A stretch of DNA of 64,000 bases, taken from Streptomyces sp. NBC_00341. GTDB lineage: Bacteria > Actinomycetota > Actinomycetes > Streptomycetales > Streptomycetaceae. Each line of letters starts with the position of its first letter. The first letter of the stretch is position 1. Made by a program: the position numbers and the translations under genes. The notes below the pieces were generated by a model, which ran no database searches, was not told where the DNA came from, and worked only from the letters and a program-made list of their open reading frames with translations. The stretch spans positions 8,711,323 to 8,775,322 of the forward strand of contig NZ_CP108002.1 of NCBI RefSeq assembly GCF_041435055.1, written 5' to 3'. Shown piece after piece: positions 47,481 through 55,163 of this stretch.

Positions 47481-47504
47481 CTACCGGCCGACGGCCGGTA
47501 GAAT
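47481..47504 (+). promoter_or_regulatory. Palindrome overlapping a -10 box upstream of the ROK gene
   Basis: Perfect 10-bp arms CTACCGGCCG (47481-47490) and CGGCCGGTAG (47492-47501) around a single A overlap TAGAAT (47499-47504), a good -10 hexamer. The position fits an autoregulatory operator for the ROK gene that starts at 47590. Confidence 0.5.
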
Positions 47505-47589
47505 TCCACCGATTCGACGCACCCGGGGGACGAGAGCACGGACGACCGCGGTCCTCCTCGGGAGCGGGAGACGTCCAGGAGACACCACA

Positions 47590-48801
47590 GTGACGAGCAA
47601 AAGGGCGAGTGCCGGGAAGGCGTCGATCCGGCGCGGCACGAACCTGCCCCGCATGGGCGACTTCAACGAATCCGTCGTCCTCGACGCGATCCGCCGGGAC
47701 CGCGCGGGCCTCAGCCGCGTGGAACTCGCCGAGGCCACGGGGCTGTCCGCGCAGACCGTCTCCAACATCACCCGCCGCCTCATCGACCAGGGCGTCGCCC
47801 ACGAGACCGGCAAGCAGAGCAGCGGCAGCGGCAAACCCCGCACTCTCCTCCAGGTCGCGCCCGGCGCGCGCTACGCCATCGGCGTGCACCTCGACCCCGC
47901 CGTCATCACCTACGTCCTGCTCGACCTGCTCGGCACGGTCGTCGCCCAGCGCAGCGAACCCACCCCGCGCGGCGGCGACACCGACACCGTCATGACGGGC
48001 ATGGCCGCCTCGGTGAGCGGACTGGTCGGCGACTCCGGCGTGGACCGCGACCGGGTCCTCGGCCTCGGCATCGCGGCGCCGGGCCCCATCGACGCGACCC
48101 GCGGGCTCGTCGTGGACCCGCCCGAACTCCCCGGCTGGGGCAGCGTCCCGCTGCGCGACCGGCTCAGCGAGGAGACCGGCTACGCGGCCCTGCTCGACAA
48201 GGACGTCATCGCCGCCGCCGTCGCGGAACGCTGGTCGGGCGCGGCCACCGAGAGCCGCAACTTCCTCTTCTTCTACCTCGGCACCGGCTCTGGCATGGGC
48301 CTGGTCGTGGACGACACGGTGCTGCGCGGCTCCTCCGGCAACGTCGGCGAGGTCGGCGGGCTCGGCGCCGCCTGCTCGACCCGCGCCCTCGTCGAAGAGG
48401 CCATCGAACTCGCCGTACTGGGGCATGAGTTCACGCCAACCGATCCGCAGGACGCGCAGCGCAGCCTCCAGCACCTCGCGTCCCTCGCGGCCGGTGGCGA
48501 GCCGCGCGCCGGCAGCATCATCGACCGCTGGGGCGTGCGCATCGGACGCGGGGTCAGCGCGGCGGCGACCCTGCTGGACTCCGACACCATCGTGTTCGGC
48601 GGCCCCATCTGGGCGCTGCTGGCCGACCGGCTGCTGGCCGTGATCGAACCCATGGTCGCGCAGTCCCCGTTCGTCAAGCAGAGCCATCCCACGACGGTCA
48701 CTTCGACGGCCATAGGCGAGAACGTCGCCGCAGTCGGCGCGGCCTCCCTGGTCCTGGACCGCAGCCTGTCGGCCCAGCCGATGTCCCTGCTGCTGCGCTG
48801 A
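47590..48801 (+). CDS. ROK-family transcriptional regulator
   Basis: 403 residues from GTG 47590 (GGAGAC upstream). The N-terminus holds a MarR/XylR-like winged helix (LDAIRRDRAGLSRVELAEATGLSAQTVSNITRRLI, within residues 35-75, given here in part), followed by the sugar-kinase-like ROK domain (IGVHLDPAVITYVLLD, LGIAAPGPIDATRG, FLFFYLGTGSGMGLVV and GNVGEVGG). The family's zinc site C-x-C-G-x2-G-C is absent: only one Cys remains in LGAACSTRALVEEA. Catalytic kinase activity is therefore unlikely, as usual for regulatory members. It is flanked by GH39 upstream and the importer downstream, and is the obvious sugar-responsive repressor of this locus. A strong bidirectional hairpin ends its transcript. 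Confidence 0.9.
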   Translation: MTSKRASAGKASIRRGTNLPRMGDFNESVVLDAIRRDRAGLSRVELAEATGLSAQTVSNITRRLIDQGVAHETGKQSSGSGKPRTLLQVAPGARYAIGVHLDPAVITYVLLDLLGTVVAQRSEPTPRGGDTDTVMTGMAASVSGLVGDSGVDRDRVLGLGIAAPGPIDATRGLVVDPPELPGWGSVPLRDRLSEETGYAALLDKDVIAAAVAERWSGAATESRNFLFFYLGTGSGMGLVVDDTVLRGSSGNVGEVGGLGAACSTRALVEEAIELAVLGHEFTPTDPQDAQRSLQHLASLAAGGEPRAGSIIDRWGVRIGRGVSAAATLLDSDTIVFGGPIWALLADRLLAVIEPMVAQSPFVKQSHPTTVTSTAIGENVAAVGAASLVLDRSLSAQPMSLLLR

Positions 48802-48824
48802 GCCCGCCGTCGCCTGCCGTGCAC

Positions 48825-48864
48825 ACACGGACCCACGGACCCGTACAGGTCCGTGGGTCCGTGT
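48825..48864. terminator. Bidirectional terminator between the ROK and ManD-like genes
   Basis: A perfect 17-bp stem, ACACGGACCCACGGACC (48825-48841) with its complement (48848-48864), and a 6-base loop CGTACA. It lies 24 bases after the ROK stop and 12 bases before the stop codon of the convergent gene, so it serves both. Confidence 0.85.
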
Positions 48865-48875
48865 GCATACGCGTG

Positions 48876-50240
48876 CTACGGCCGCTGCACGCTGCCGTCC
48901 GTGTTGCGCAGCAGCGCCCAGCGGTCGTGCTCCAGTGGTGCCGTCACCGGGTACTTCGCGGCTGCCGACTCGTCGAAATCCACGCCGAGACCGGGCAGCG
49001 GCGAGGGGTGCAGCCGCCCCCTCTCGGGCACCGGCGTGCCCGGGAAGACCTCGCGCGTCGCCTCCCTGAAGGCCGCCGCCTCCTGGACGCCGAAGGCCGG
49101 GGAGCTGATGTCGAGCGCGAGGTTGGCCGCCATGCCCACCGGGCTCACGTCGCCGGGACCGTGCGGCGCGGTGCGCGCGCCGAACAGCTCGACCGCCGCG
49201 ACCAGCTTCCTGGTCGGGGTCAGCCCGCCCAGCGTGGGGATCCGGATGCGCGCGAAGTCGATGACCCGTGCCTCCAGCAGCGGCAGGTACATCCCGATGT
49301 CGTGGTACAGCTCGCCGACCGCCAGCGGCACCGAGCCGGCTGCCCGCAACTGCCCGAAGTGCGCCGCGTCCTCGGGCGCCAGCGCGTCCTCCAGGAAGAA
49401 CAGCCGCGCGTCCTCGACCTCGTGGACCAGCTCGCGGGCCTGCGAGGGCGCCAGCCGCTCGTGCGCGTCGTGCAGCAACTCGACGTCGGGGCCGACCCGG
49501 TCACGGATCTCGCGCAGGACGGGCGGCACGTGGCGCAGATAGCCCAGCGAGTCCCAGCTGCCCGAGCGCAGCGCCCGGCGGCGCCGTTCGGCCTCGTCGC
49601 GCGGGGCGGTGCCGTAGGTGTCGGTACCGGGGACGGCGACCTGGACGCGGACGTGGCGATAGCCGCCCTCGGCCGCGGCGAGCACCTTCTCGGCGATCTC
49701 CCCGGCCTCGAAGCCGTCGACGTGGGTGTACGCGTCCGCTGCCTGTCGGACCCGGCCGCCGAGCAGCTGGTAAAGGGGCAGTCCTGCGACCTTGCCCTTG
49801 ATGTCCCACAGCGCTACGTCCACCCCGGCCAGCGCGTTCTGTCCGATCGAACCACCCCGCCAGTAGCCGCTGTTGAGCAGCAGCCGGTGCAGGTCCTCGA
49901 TGTCCGAAGGGTCGCGCCCCACGAGCATCGGCCCGTAGTAGTCGTCGACCACCGAGCGGATCGCGCGGGTGCGCTGCGGATCGCTCGCACAGCCCAGGCC
50001 GTACAGTCCGGGCTGGTTGGTCTCGACGCGCACGATGACGTACGGGCAACCCTGTGGGGCGCACAGGAAGGTGCGTACGGCCGTCACGCGTAGCGCGTCG
50101 GGGTCGGCCGAGGCCCACGGCGCGGATGCCAGCACCTCGCCCGGCGCCGGGACAGCACCGGGCGACGTGCCGGCGTCCGGTGAGGGGGACGAGGGGGAGC
50201 GCGGAGTCACCGCGCCCGCTGCTCGTTCCGGTGGAGTCAT
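48876..50240 (-). CDS. Enolase-superfamily sugar-acid dehydratase, ManD/RspA type
   Basis: 454 residues from ATG 50240 with AGGAGG seven bases upstream. After a ~50-residue Pro/Ser-rich extension, the mandelate-racemase/enolase fold begins (VTAVRTFLCAPQG, VIVRVETNQPGLYGLG). Metal and catalytic residues of the mannonate-dehydratase group can be placed: Asp258 and His260 (LLHDAHERL), Glu284 (FFLEDAL), Glu310 (AVGELYHD) and His360 (TAPHGPGD). RVQVAVPGTDTYGTA is also typical. Family members dehydrate D-mannonate or D-gluconate to 2-keto-3-deoxygluconate, some very slowly. The adjacent uronate-dehydrogenase-like gene and importer fit hexuronate catabolism. It is divergent from the importer, sharing the 50241-50390 control region. 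The long N-terminal extension is unusual and may hide a later true start. Confidence 0.88.
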   Translation of the reverse strand: MTPPERAAGAVTPRSPSSPSPDAGTSPGAVPAPGEVLASAPWASADPDALRVTAVRTFLCAPQGCPYVIVRVETNQPGLYGLGCASDPQRTRAIRSVVDDYYGPMLVGRDPSDIEDLHRLLLNSGYWRGGSIGQNALAGVDVALWDIKGKVAGLPLYQLLGGRVRQAADAYTHVDGFEAGEIAEKVLAAAEGGYRHVRVQVAVPGTDTYGTAPRDEAERRRRALRSGSWDSLGYLRHVPPVLREIRDRVGPDVELLHDAHERLAPSQARELVHEVEDARLFFLEDALAPEDAAHFGQLRAAGSVPLAVGELYHDIGMYLPLLEARVIDFARIRIPTLGGLTPTRKLVAAVELFGARTAPHGPGDVSPVGMAANLALDISSPAFGVQEAAAFREATREVFPGTPVPERGRLHPSPLPGLGVDFDESAAAKYPVTAPLEHDRWALLRNTDGSVQRP

Positions 50241-50294
50241 GGAGGTCCTCCTCGAAGGTGACACGGGTGTGGTTTCCAATTGTTTTCCGTGTAG

Positions 50295-50333
50295 TTACGT
50301 CTATTGACATCGTACATCAAGTCGATTTAGATT
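50295..50333 (+). promoter_or_regulatory. Promoter of the second sugar importer operon
   Basis: TTGACA (50304-50309), an 18-base spacer and TAGATT (50328-50333) form one of the best promoter matches in the window, 57 bases ahead of the lipoprotein start. TTACGTCTAT (50295-50304) overlaps the edge of the -35 and matches TTATGTCTAT upstream of the GH39 gene in nine of ten bases. Confidence 0.6.
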
Positions 50334-50390
50334 CCATGTGCTGCTACGGCAGGAGCTGAACGGACAGCTCTCAAGAAAGGCGCTGGGAAC

Positions 50391-51773
50391 GTGAAACGAT
50401 TTCTCCCGACCACGCGCCGCTCCTCGATTCTTGCTTCGGTCGCCGTCATGGGCGTACTGCTCGCGGGGTGCGGGACGAGCGACGGGAATGGTTCCGGGCG
50501 TGGTGAACTTTCCATGTGGACCTTTAAACAGTCCCATGTGGCCGCCCTGCAGGCGGCCGCCAAGAAGTTCACCGCCGAGACCGGGACAAAGGTGAACATC
50601 CAGGCGGTGACGCCGGACGACGCGTTCCTGACCAAGGTCCAGGCCGCCGCCCGTACCAACGACCTGCCCGACGTGCTCGAAGTGCACGCCAACGGCGACG
50701 ACCTGGCCTTCGGCGGCGCGGGACTCCTGGAGGACCTCTCCAAGGACGTCGACCGCACCTGGCTCGACCAGTACCTCCCACAGGTCCTGGCCGACGGCAC
50801 CGTCACCGAGGACGTCTACCGGAACTCGCAGACCGAAGGCTCCAAGACCCAGGGCGTCGAGAAGGGGCAGCGCTTCAGCGTGCCGCTCACCGTCGGCACC
50901 CAGGGCGTCGTCTACATGAACAAGAGCCGCGCCGAAGAGGCCGGCATCACCGAGGCGCCCACCACCTGGGAGGGCTTCGTCGACGCGCTCGCGAAGATAA
51001 AGAAGGCCCACCCGTCCAACGGCGGGATGACCATCGGCGTCAAGCAGCCCTCGACCGCCCTGGAATGGCTGATGCAGCCCATGGCCTACGGGATGCTCGG
51101 CAAGGACAGGTTCGAGGCGCTCTTCGGCCCCGACGCCGCCAAGGGCTGGTCCTCCGCCGACGGTCAGAAGGTCCTGAACACCTACAACCAGGTCACCCCG
51201 TACTGGGTGCCAGGCACCCAGTCCAAGGGCATCGACGAGGCCGACCTCGCCTTCGCCCAGGGCAAGGCGTCCTTCGATATCGGCGGCACCTACACCCTCG
51301 CCTTCCTCGCCGAGAACGGCTACGACGCCGACAACCTCATGACCTTCCCGGTGCCCCCGCCGAAGGACGCCGCGATCCCCCGCCTCCAGCTCTCCCCGTT
51401 CTCCCTGACCGGCCTCTCCGTCACCAAGAAGTCGGAACACAAGACCGAGGCGCTGAAGTGGCTGAAGTTCCTTTCACGTGACGGAATCGCCGCCGACTTC
51501 GGGAAACAGGCACTCGACGTGCCGCCGAACGCTCTCGACAAGAACCAGAGCAAAACGCTCGGACCCGTCCTGAATTCCATGGAAACCGCATTCGGTTCCG
51601 GCGCGAAAGCATACAACGCCGGATATACCGCCTACCGGCCCAGCCTGTACGACCCCGGAAAGGTCGGTGCCGTGCTGGCCCAGTTCACACCGCTGAAATC
51701 GCGCACCGCGAAGAGCACGGGTGCCCAGATGAGTTCGATGATCAAGTCTTACTGGGCGGAGCAGAAGAAATGA
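50391..51773 (+). CDS. Sugar ABC transporter substrate-binding lipoprotein
   Basis: 460 residues from GTG 50391 (AGAAAGG upstream). The lipoprotein signal is clear: twin arginines at 9-10, a hydrophobic core and the lipobox LLAGC with Cys27. The mature protein shows the family segments ELSMWTFKQSHV, VNIQAVTPDDAFLTKVQAAARTNDLPDVLEVHA and VGTQGVVYMNKSRAEEAGI, as in MalE/UgpB-type binding proteins. The stop is inside an ATGA overlap with the first permease. The likely ligand is an oligosaccharide handled by the GH39 and dehydratase products (xylose/uronate-type), inferred from neighbours only. As with the first importer, no ATPase gene accompanies it. Confidence 0.92.
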   Translation: MKRFLPTTRRSSILASVAVMGVLLAGCGTSDGNGSGRGELSMWTFKQSHVAALQAAAKKFTAETGTKVNIQAVTPDDAFLTKVQAAARTNDLPDVLEVHANGDDLAFGGAGLLEDLSKDVDRTWLDQYLPQVLADGTVTEDVYRNSQTEGSKTQGVEKGQRFSVPLTVGTQGVVYMNKSRAEEAGITEAPTTWEGFVDALAKIKKAHPSNGGMTIGVKQPSTALEWLMQPMAYGMLGKDRFEALFGPDAAKGWSSADGQKVLNTYNQVTPYWVPGTQSKGIDEADLAFAQGKASFDIGGTYTLAFLAENGYDADNLMTFPVPPPKDAAIPRLQLSPFSLTGLSVTKKSEHKTEALKWLKFLSRDGIAADFGKQALDVPPNALDKNQSKTLGPVLNSMETAFGSGAKAYNAGYTAYRPSLYDPGKVGAVLAQFTPLKSRTAKSTGAQMSSMIKSYWAEQKK

Positions 51774-52783
51774 CCACAGAAACCGGTACGGTGCGGGGCG
51801 TGCGCCCCGCCGGGAATGGGCACGGGGACGGCAACCGCACCGCGGCCGGGGCGCCCCGCGGCCGCGGACCGCTCGGCAGAATGCGCGAGAAGCGCAAGCA
51901 GGCCGCCTGGGGCTATCTCTTCGTCGCCCCCGCGATCCTCCTGTTCGCCCTCATGGGCGTCTACACGATCGTCTACGGCTTCTCGCTCAGCTTCGCCCAG
52001 TGGAATGGCTTCTGGCCCGAATGGCACTGGAAGGGCTTCAAGAACTACACCGACCTGCTCGGCGGCAGCCCCACCTACTGGCCCATCGTGAAGAAGGCCG
52101 CGACCAACACCCTGTGGGTCGTCATCGGTGTTCCTCTCCTCACGGTCCTCGTCGCCTTCCCCCTCGCCCTCGTCCTCAACTCCGTCAAACGATTCCAGGG
52201 CATCCTGCGCTCCATCTATTTCCTGCCGTACGTCACGACCGGAATCGCCGTGTACTTCGCCTGGAACTACATCCTGGAGCCGGGCGGCGCGATCAACCTG
52301 CTGCTCAAGACCGTCGGCCTCGGATCCCTCCAGGAGCCGCAGGGCTGGCTCGGCAACCCGCACACCGCCCTGCCCACCATGATCGTCGTGATGGTCTGGT
52401 CCGCCGTCCCCGTCGCGATGCTCCTCTACCTGACCGGCCTCCAGTCCCTGGACGGCTCCCTGCTGGAAGCCGCCCAGATCGACGGCGCCGGCTGGCTGCG
52501 CTCCACGACGACCATCGTGTGGCCGCTCATGAAGCCCATCACCGTCGTCGTGATCCTGCTGAACGTCCGCGACTCCCTCCAGGGCTTCCAGTCCTTCCTG
52601 ATCATGACCAACGGCGGCCCCGGCGACTCCACCAGCGTGCTCGGCCTGGAGACGTACCGCCTCGCCTTCCTCAACGAGCTGTCCCCGACGCTCGGTCTGG
52701 CCAGCGCCCTTGGCTGGCTCCTGTTCATCGCGGCCCTCGTCGTCGCCTTCATCAACCAGCGGGCCATGAGGAGGATGGGATGA
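51770..52783 (+). CDS. Sugar ABC transporter permease, MalF type
   Basis: 337 residues from ATG 51770, coupled to the lipoprotein gene by ATGA. A ~45-residue charged, Gly/Arg-rich cytoplasmic N-terminus precedes the first helix (GYLFVAPAILLFALMGVYTIVYG). Five further helices follow. The EAA loop is EAAQIDGAGWLRSTTTI...WPLM. It overlaps the second permease gene by 4 nt. Sequence and order match CUT1-type carbohydrate importers. The N-terminal tail is longer than in most members but contains no other domain. Confidence 0.92.
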   Translation: MTTETGTVRGVRPAGNGHGDGNRTAAGAPRGRGPLGRMREKRKQAAWGYLFVAPAILLFALMGVYTIVYGFSLSFAQWNGFWPEWHWKGFKNYTDLLGGSPTYWPIVKKAATNTLWVVIGVPLLTVLVAFPLALVLNSVKRFQGILRSIYFLPYVTTGIAVYFAWNYILEPGGAINLLLKTVGLGSLQEPQGWLGNPHTALPTMIVVMVWSAVPVAMLLYLTGLQSLDGSLLEAAQIDGAGWLRSTTTIVWPLMKPITVVVILLNVRDSLQGFQSFLIMTNGGPGDSTSVLGLETYRLAFLNELSPTLGLASALGWLLFIAALVVAFINQRAMRRMG

Positions 52784-53676
52784 GCAGCCAAGCGCTCAGC
52801 ACCCCGCGCCGCACCGGCGCCCCGGGCCGCACCGCCCACGCGAGCCGAACCGGAAGCCGCAGGTCCGTCGGCCGGATCGTCGTCGGCGTCGTCCTCGCCG
52901 CCTACGCGGCCGTCAGCGTCTACCCCTTCCTGTGGATGGTGTCCGCGGCCTTCAAGACCAACGCGGAGGTCCAGGAGGGCGGGCACCTCATCCCGCACCA
53001 CCCCACCCTCCAGACCTTCAGCGACACCTGGAACAAGCTCGACTTCTTCGACTACTTCCTCAACAGCGTCAAGGTCACCGTCCTCACGACGGTCCTCGTC
53101 GTGGTCATCTACTCGGCCGCCTCCTACGCCTTCTCGGTGCTGGATTTCCCGGGCAAGAAATGGCTGTACCGGCTGTTCCTCGTGCTCCTCTTCGTTCCCG
53201 GCGTCGTCACCCTGCTGCCGATCGTGCTCCTGGAGAGCAAGCTCGACATCCTCGGCACCCACTGGGGCCTGATCCTGCCCTTCGTGAACGGCAGCGCCCC
53301 CCTCGCGATCCTCATGCTCACCAGCTCCTTCAACTCCGTCCCCACCGAGCTTCGCGAGGCGGCCCGCATGGACGGCGCGGGCGAACTGCGCATCTTCAGC
53401 CGCATCTACCTGCCCCTGGCCCGCCCCGCGATCGTCACGATCGCGCTGCTCACAGCCATCCCGACGTGGAACGAGTACCAGCTCACCCGTATCTCGCTGA
53501 ACGATCCGCACAGCTACACCCTGCCGATCGCGCTCCAGACGATGCAGTCCTCCAACGTCGTGCAGTACAACTCGCTGATGGCAGCGGCACTGATCATGGT
53601 GGTACCCGTGATCGCCCTGTTCCTCTGCGCACAGCGCTACTTCGTGAACGGACTGATGGGAGCGGTCAAGGGATGA
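52780..53676 (+). CDS. Sugar ABC transporter permease, MalG type
   Basis: 298 residues from ATG 52780 in an ATGA overlap. Six helices are visible, starting with GRIVVGVVLAAYAAVSVYPF after a ~28-residue basic tail. The EAA loop EAARMDGAGELRIFSRIYLPLA is intact. It ends in YFVNGLMGAVKG, the usual MalG-type terminus, and overlaps the dehydrogenase gene by ATGA, so transport and catabolism genes are translationally linked. Confidence 0.92.
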   Translation: MSSQALSTPRRTGAPGRTAHASRTGSRRSVGRIVVGVVLAAYAAVSVYPFLWMVSAAFKTNAEVQEGGHLIPHHPTLQTFSDTWNKLDFFDYFLNSVKVTVLTTVLVVVIYSAASYAFSVLDFPGKKWLYRLFLVLLFVPGVVTLLPIVLLESKLDILGTHWGLILPFVNGSAPLAILMLTSSFNSVPTELREAARMDGAGELRIFSRIYLPLARPAIVTIALLTAIPTWNEYQLTRISLNDPHSYTLPIALQTMQSSNVVQYNSLMAAALIMVVPVIALFLCAQRYFVNGLMGAVKG

Positions 53677-54584
53677 GCGAGCGAACCGAACGGACAGCAA
53701 CGGCCGGCACGGGCCCGAAGGCAACCGTCCTGGTGACCGGGGCAGCCGGCGGAATCGGACGAACAGTCGTCGCCCACCTCATCGGCGCCGGCTACCGCGT
53801 CGTCGGAGCCGACCTCGAGCGCGGGGACGCGGACGAGGGCTGCACGGCCTTCGTGACCGGCGACCTCACCGACGCCAAGACCGTCACCGAGTGCTTCGCC
53901 ACCGCCCGGGAAACCGCCGGGGAGGCGGGGCTCGCCGGAGTCGTCCACCTCGCCGCCTACCCGGCACCCGGCATCGTCGCCGAGGACGAGACCCTGCGCG
54001 CCAACGTCCTCGCCGCGTATTTGGTGTACCAGGAGGCGGGCCGCACCGGAGTGCCCCGCGTGGTGGCCGCCTCCAGCGCCTCCGCCGTCGGCCTCGCCTG
54101 GGCCGACCGCGAACTGCACCCCGTCTACGTGCCGGTGGACGAGGACCACCCGAACCTCACGGTCGACTCCTACGGCCTGTCCAAGGTCATGTCGGAAGAG
54201 GCCGCCGCGTTCACCACCCGCCGTTGGGGCACCACCACCGTCATGCTCCGCTTCCCCTTCGTCGGCGCCGATGAACGGCTGCGCGAACGCCTCGACGAGG
54301 TCCACCGCGACCCGGCGGGCAACCGACGCGAACTATGGGGCTGGCTGCACACCGAAGACGCAGCGGCCTCCGTAGCGGCGGCACTGCACGCGGAACTGGA
54401 GGGCCACCACGTCATCAACATCTGCGCACCCGACAGCGCCGCCCTGGAACCGAGCCTCAGCCTGCTCGCCGCACACCACCCGGACACCCGGGTGCGCCAG
54501 GGCTTCGGCGACCACGATGCGTTCTTCGACACGACGCGCAGCCAGGAACTGCTGGGATTCACGGCACGGCACACCTGGCGCTGA
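53673..54584 (+). CDS. NAD-dependent epimerase/dehydratase, uronate-dehydrogenase-like
   Basis: 303 residues from ATG 53673, overlapping the permease stop. Extended SDR: cofactor motif VTGAAGGIG (Gly23-Gly29), acidic residue after the second strand (VVGADLE, Asp47), VVHLAAYPAPG, ASSASAVG, and the catalytic Tyr167-Lys171 in DSYGLSK. The AAYPAP and SSASAVG-type pattern and the length resemble bacterial uronate dehydrogenases, which oxidise D-galacturonate/D-glucuronate to the aldaro-lactone. A plain sugar epimerase is the alternative. Operon position at the end of the importer genes, with the ManD-like dehydratase divergent, supports a sugar-acid route. A hairpin terminator follows. Confidence 0.8.
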   Translation: MSERTERTATAGTGPKATVLVTGAAGGIGRTVVAHLIGAGYRVVGADLERGDADEGCTAFVTGDLTDAKTVTECFATARETAGEAGLAGVVHLAAYPAPGIVAEDETLRANVLAAYLVYQEAGRTGVPRVVAASSASAVGLAWADRELHPVYVPVDEDHPNLTVDSYGLSKVMSEEAAAFTTRRWGTTTVMLRFPFVGADERLRERLDEVHRDPAGNRRELWGWLHTEDAAASVAAALHAELEGHHVINICAPDSAALEPSLSLLAAHHPDTRVRQGFGDHDAFFDTTRSQELLGFTARHTWR

Positions 54585-54665
54585 GCGGCAGCGTGAGGGG
54601 CCCGGTTGTCCGGCAGGGAGTCGGGCGGGGGAATCGTTGCGCGGCTGGCTGTGCAGCGTGGAGTG

Positions 54666-54697
54666 GAGAGGCCGCGTCACAGTAGGCGCGGCCTCTC
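54666..54697 (+). terminator. Terminator of the second sugar operon
   Basis: Perfect 11-bp arms GAGAGGCCGCG (54666-54676) and CGCGGCCTCTC (54687-54697) with a 10-base loop, 82 bases after the dehydrogenase stop. Confidence 0.75.
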
Positions 54698-55163
54698 GCA
54701 CGTTCCGGCGCACGACTACGTCGCCGCCGCCCAGTGGAGTCCGATCAAACCCTGGTGCCCCAGGGAGCCGATGAGCTCGTGCACCAGGTCCTGGTGCACC
54801 TCATGTTCTGCCAACACAGCAAGAAGCTCGCCATCAACGGGACAACAGCGAAGAACTGCCGTGACATCCCGCGAACCCGCGAACCCAGCACACCCTGACG
54901 AACCAACCCAGGAACCCGCCCGGGCGACGCCGCGATCAACCCTCCGGTAAATCCTCACGCTGCGCCAACCGCACCCACATGCGGTACTCCGTACCGTTCA
55001 CCGCCATTTGACCTCCCCTGCCCCGACTGCTGTTGCGACAGCAACGGTATGACGCACGTCACCGAGTGCGGAGACACATGCGAAGACTCAAGCACCCGAT
55101 CACTGAGCTAACGCAAAGAACAGTCGTCTCCACGAAACGGGGGAATTGACAACGCGCGCCCCC
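54698..55163. other. Region without a confident gene; tiny ORF and possible gene remnant
   Basis: 466 bases. On the minus strand a 23-codon ORF (55007-54936, MAVNGTEYRMWVRLAQREDL and so on) has GGGAGG at a good distance before its ATG. Overlapping and past its stop, in another frame, comes a stretch ending DGELLAVLAEHEVHQDLVHELIGS (about 54834-54719), which has protein-like composition. The two could be parts of one broken small gene. The long plus-strand frames show no such pattern. TGCTGTTGCGACAGCA (55029-55044) is a small hairpin. Confidence 0.35.
54936..55007 (-). CDS. Very small ORF (23 aa), possible gene start remnant
   Basis: ATG at 55007 with GGGAGGTCAA directly upstream, 23 codons, stop TGA at 54936-54938. 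The peptide (MAVNGTEYRMWVRLAQRE...) looks like a normal protein N-terminus rather than a random reading, which is why I list it. It may be the front end of a decayed gene whose tail is in another frame to the left. No function can be given. Confidence 0.3.
   Translation of the reverse strand: MAVNGTEYRMWVRLAQREDLPEG

Noticed and set aside
48819..50093. A long plus-strand open frame opposite the ManD-like gene
   Set aside because: Val/Arg/Gly-rich shadow of the enolase-superfamily gene, which has all five active-site residues on the minus strand.
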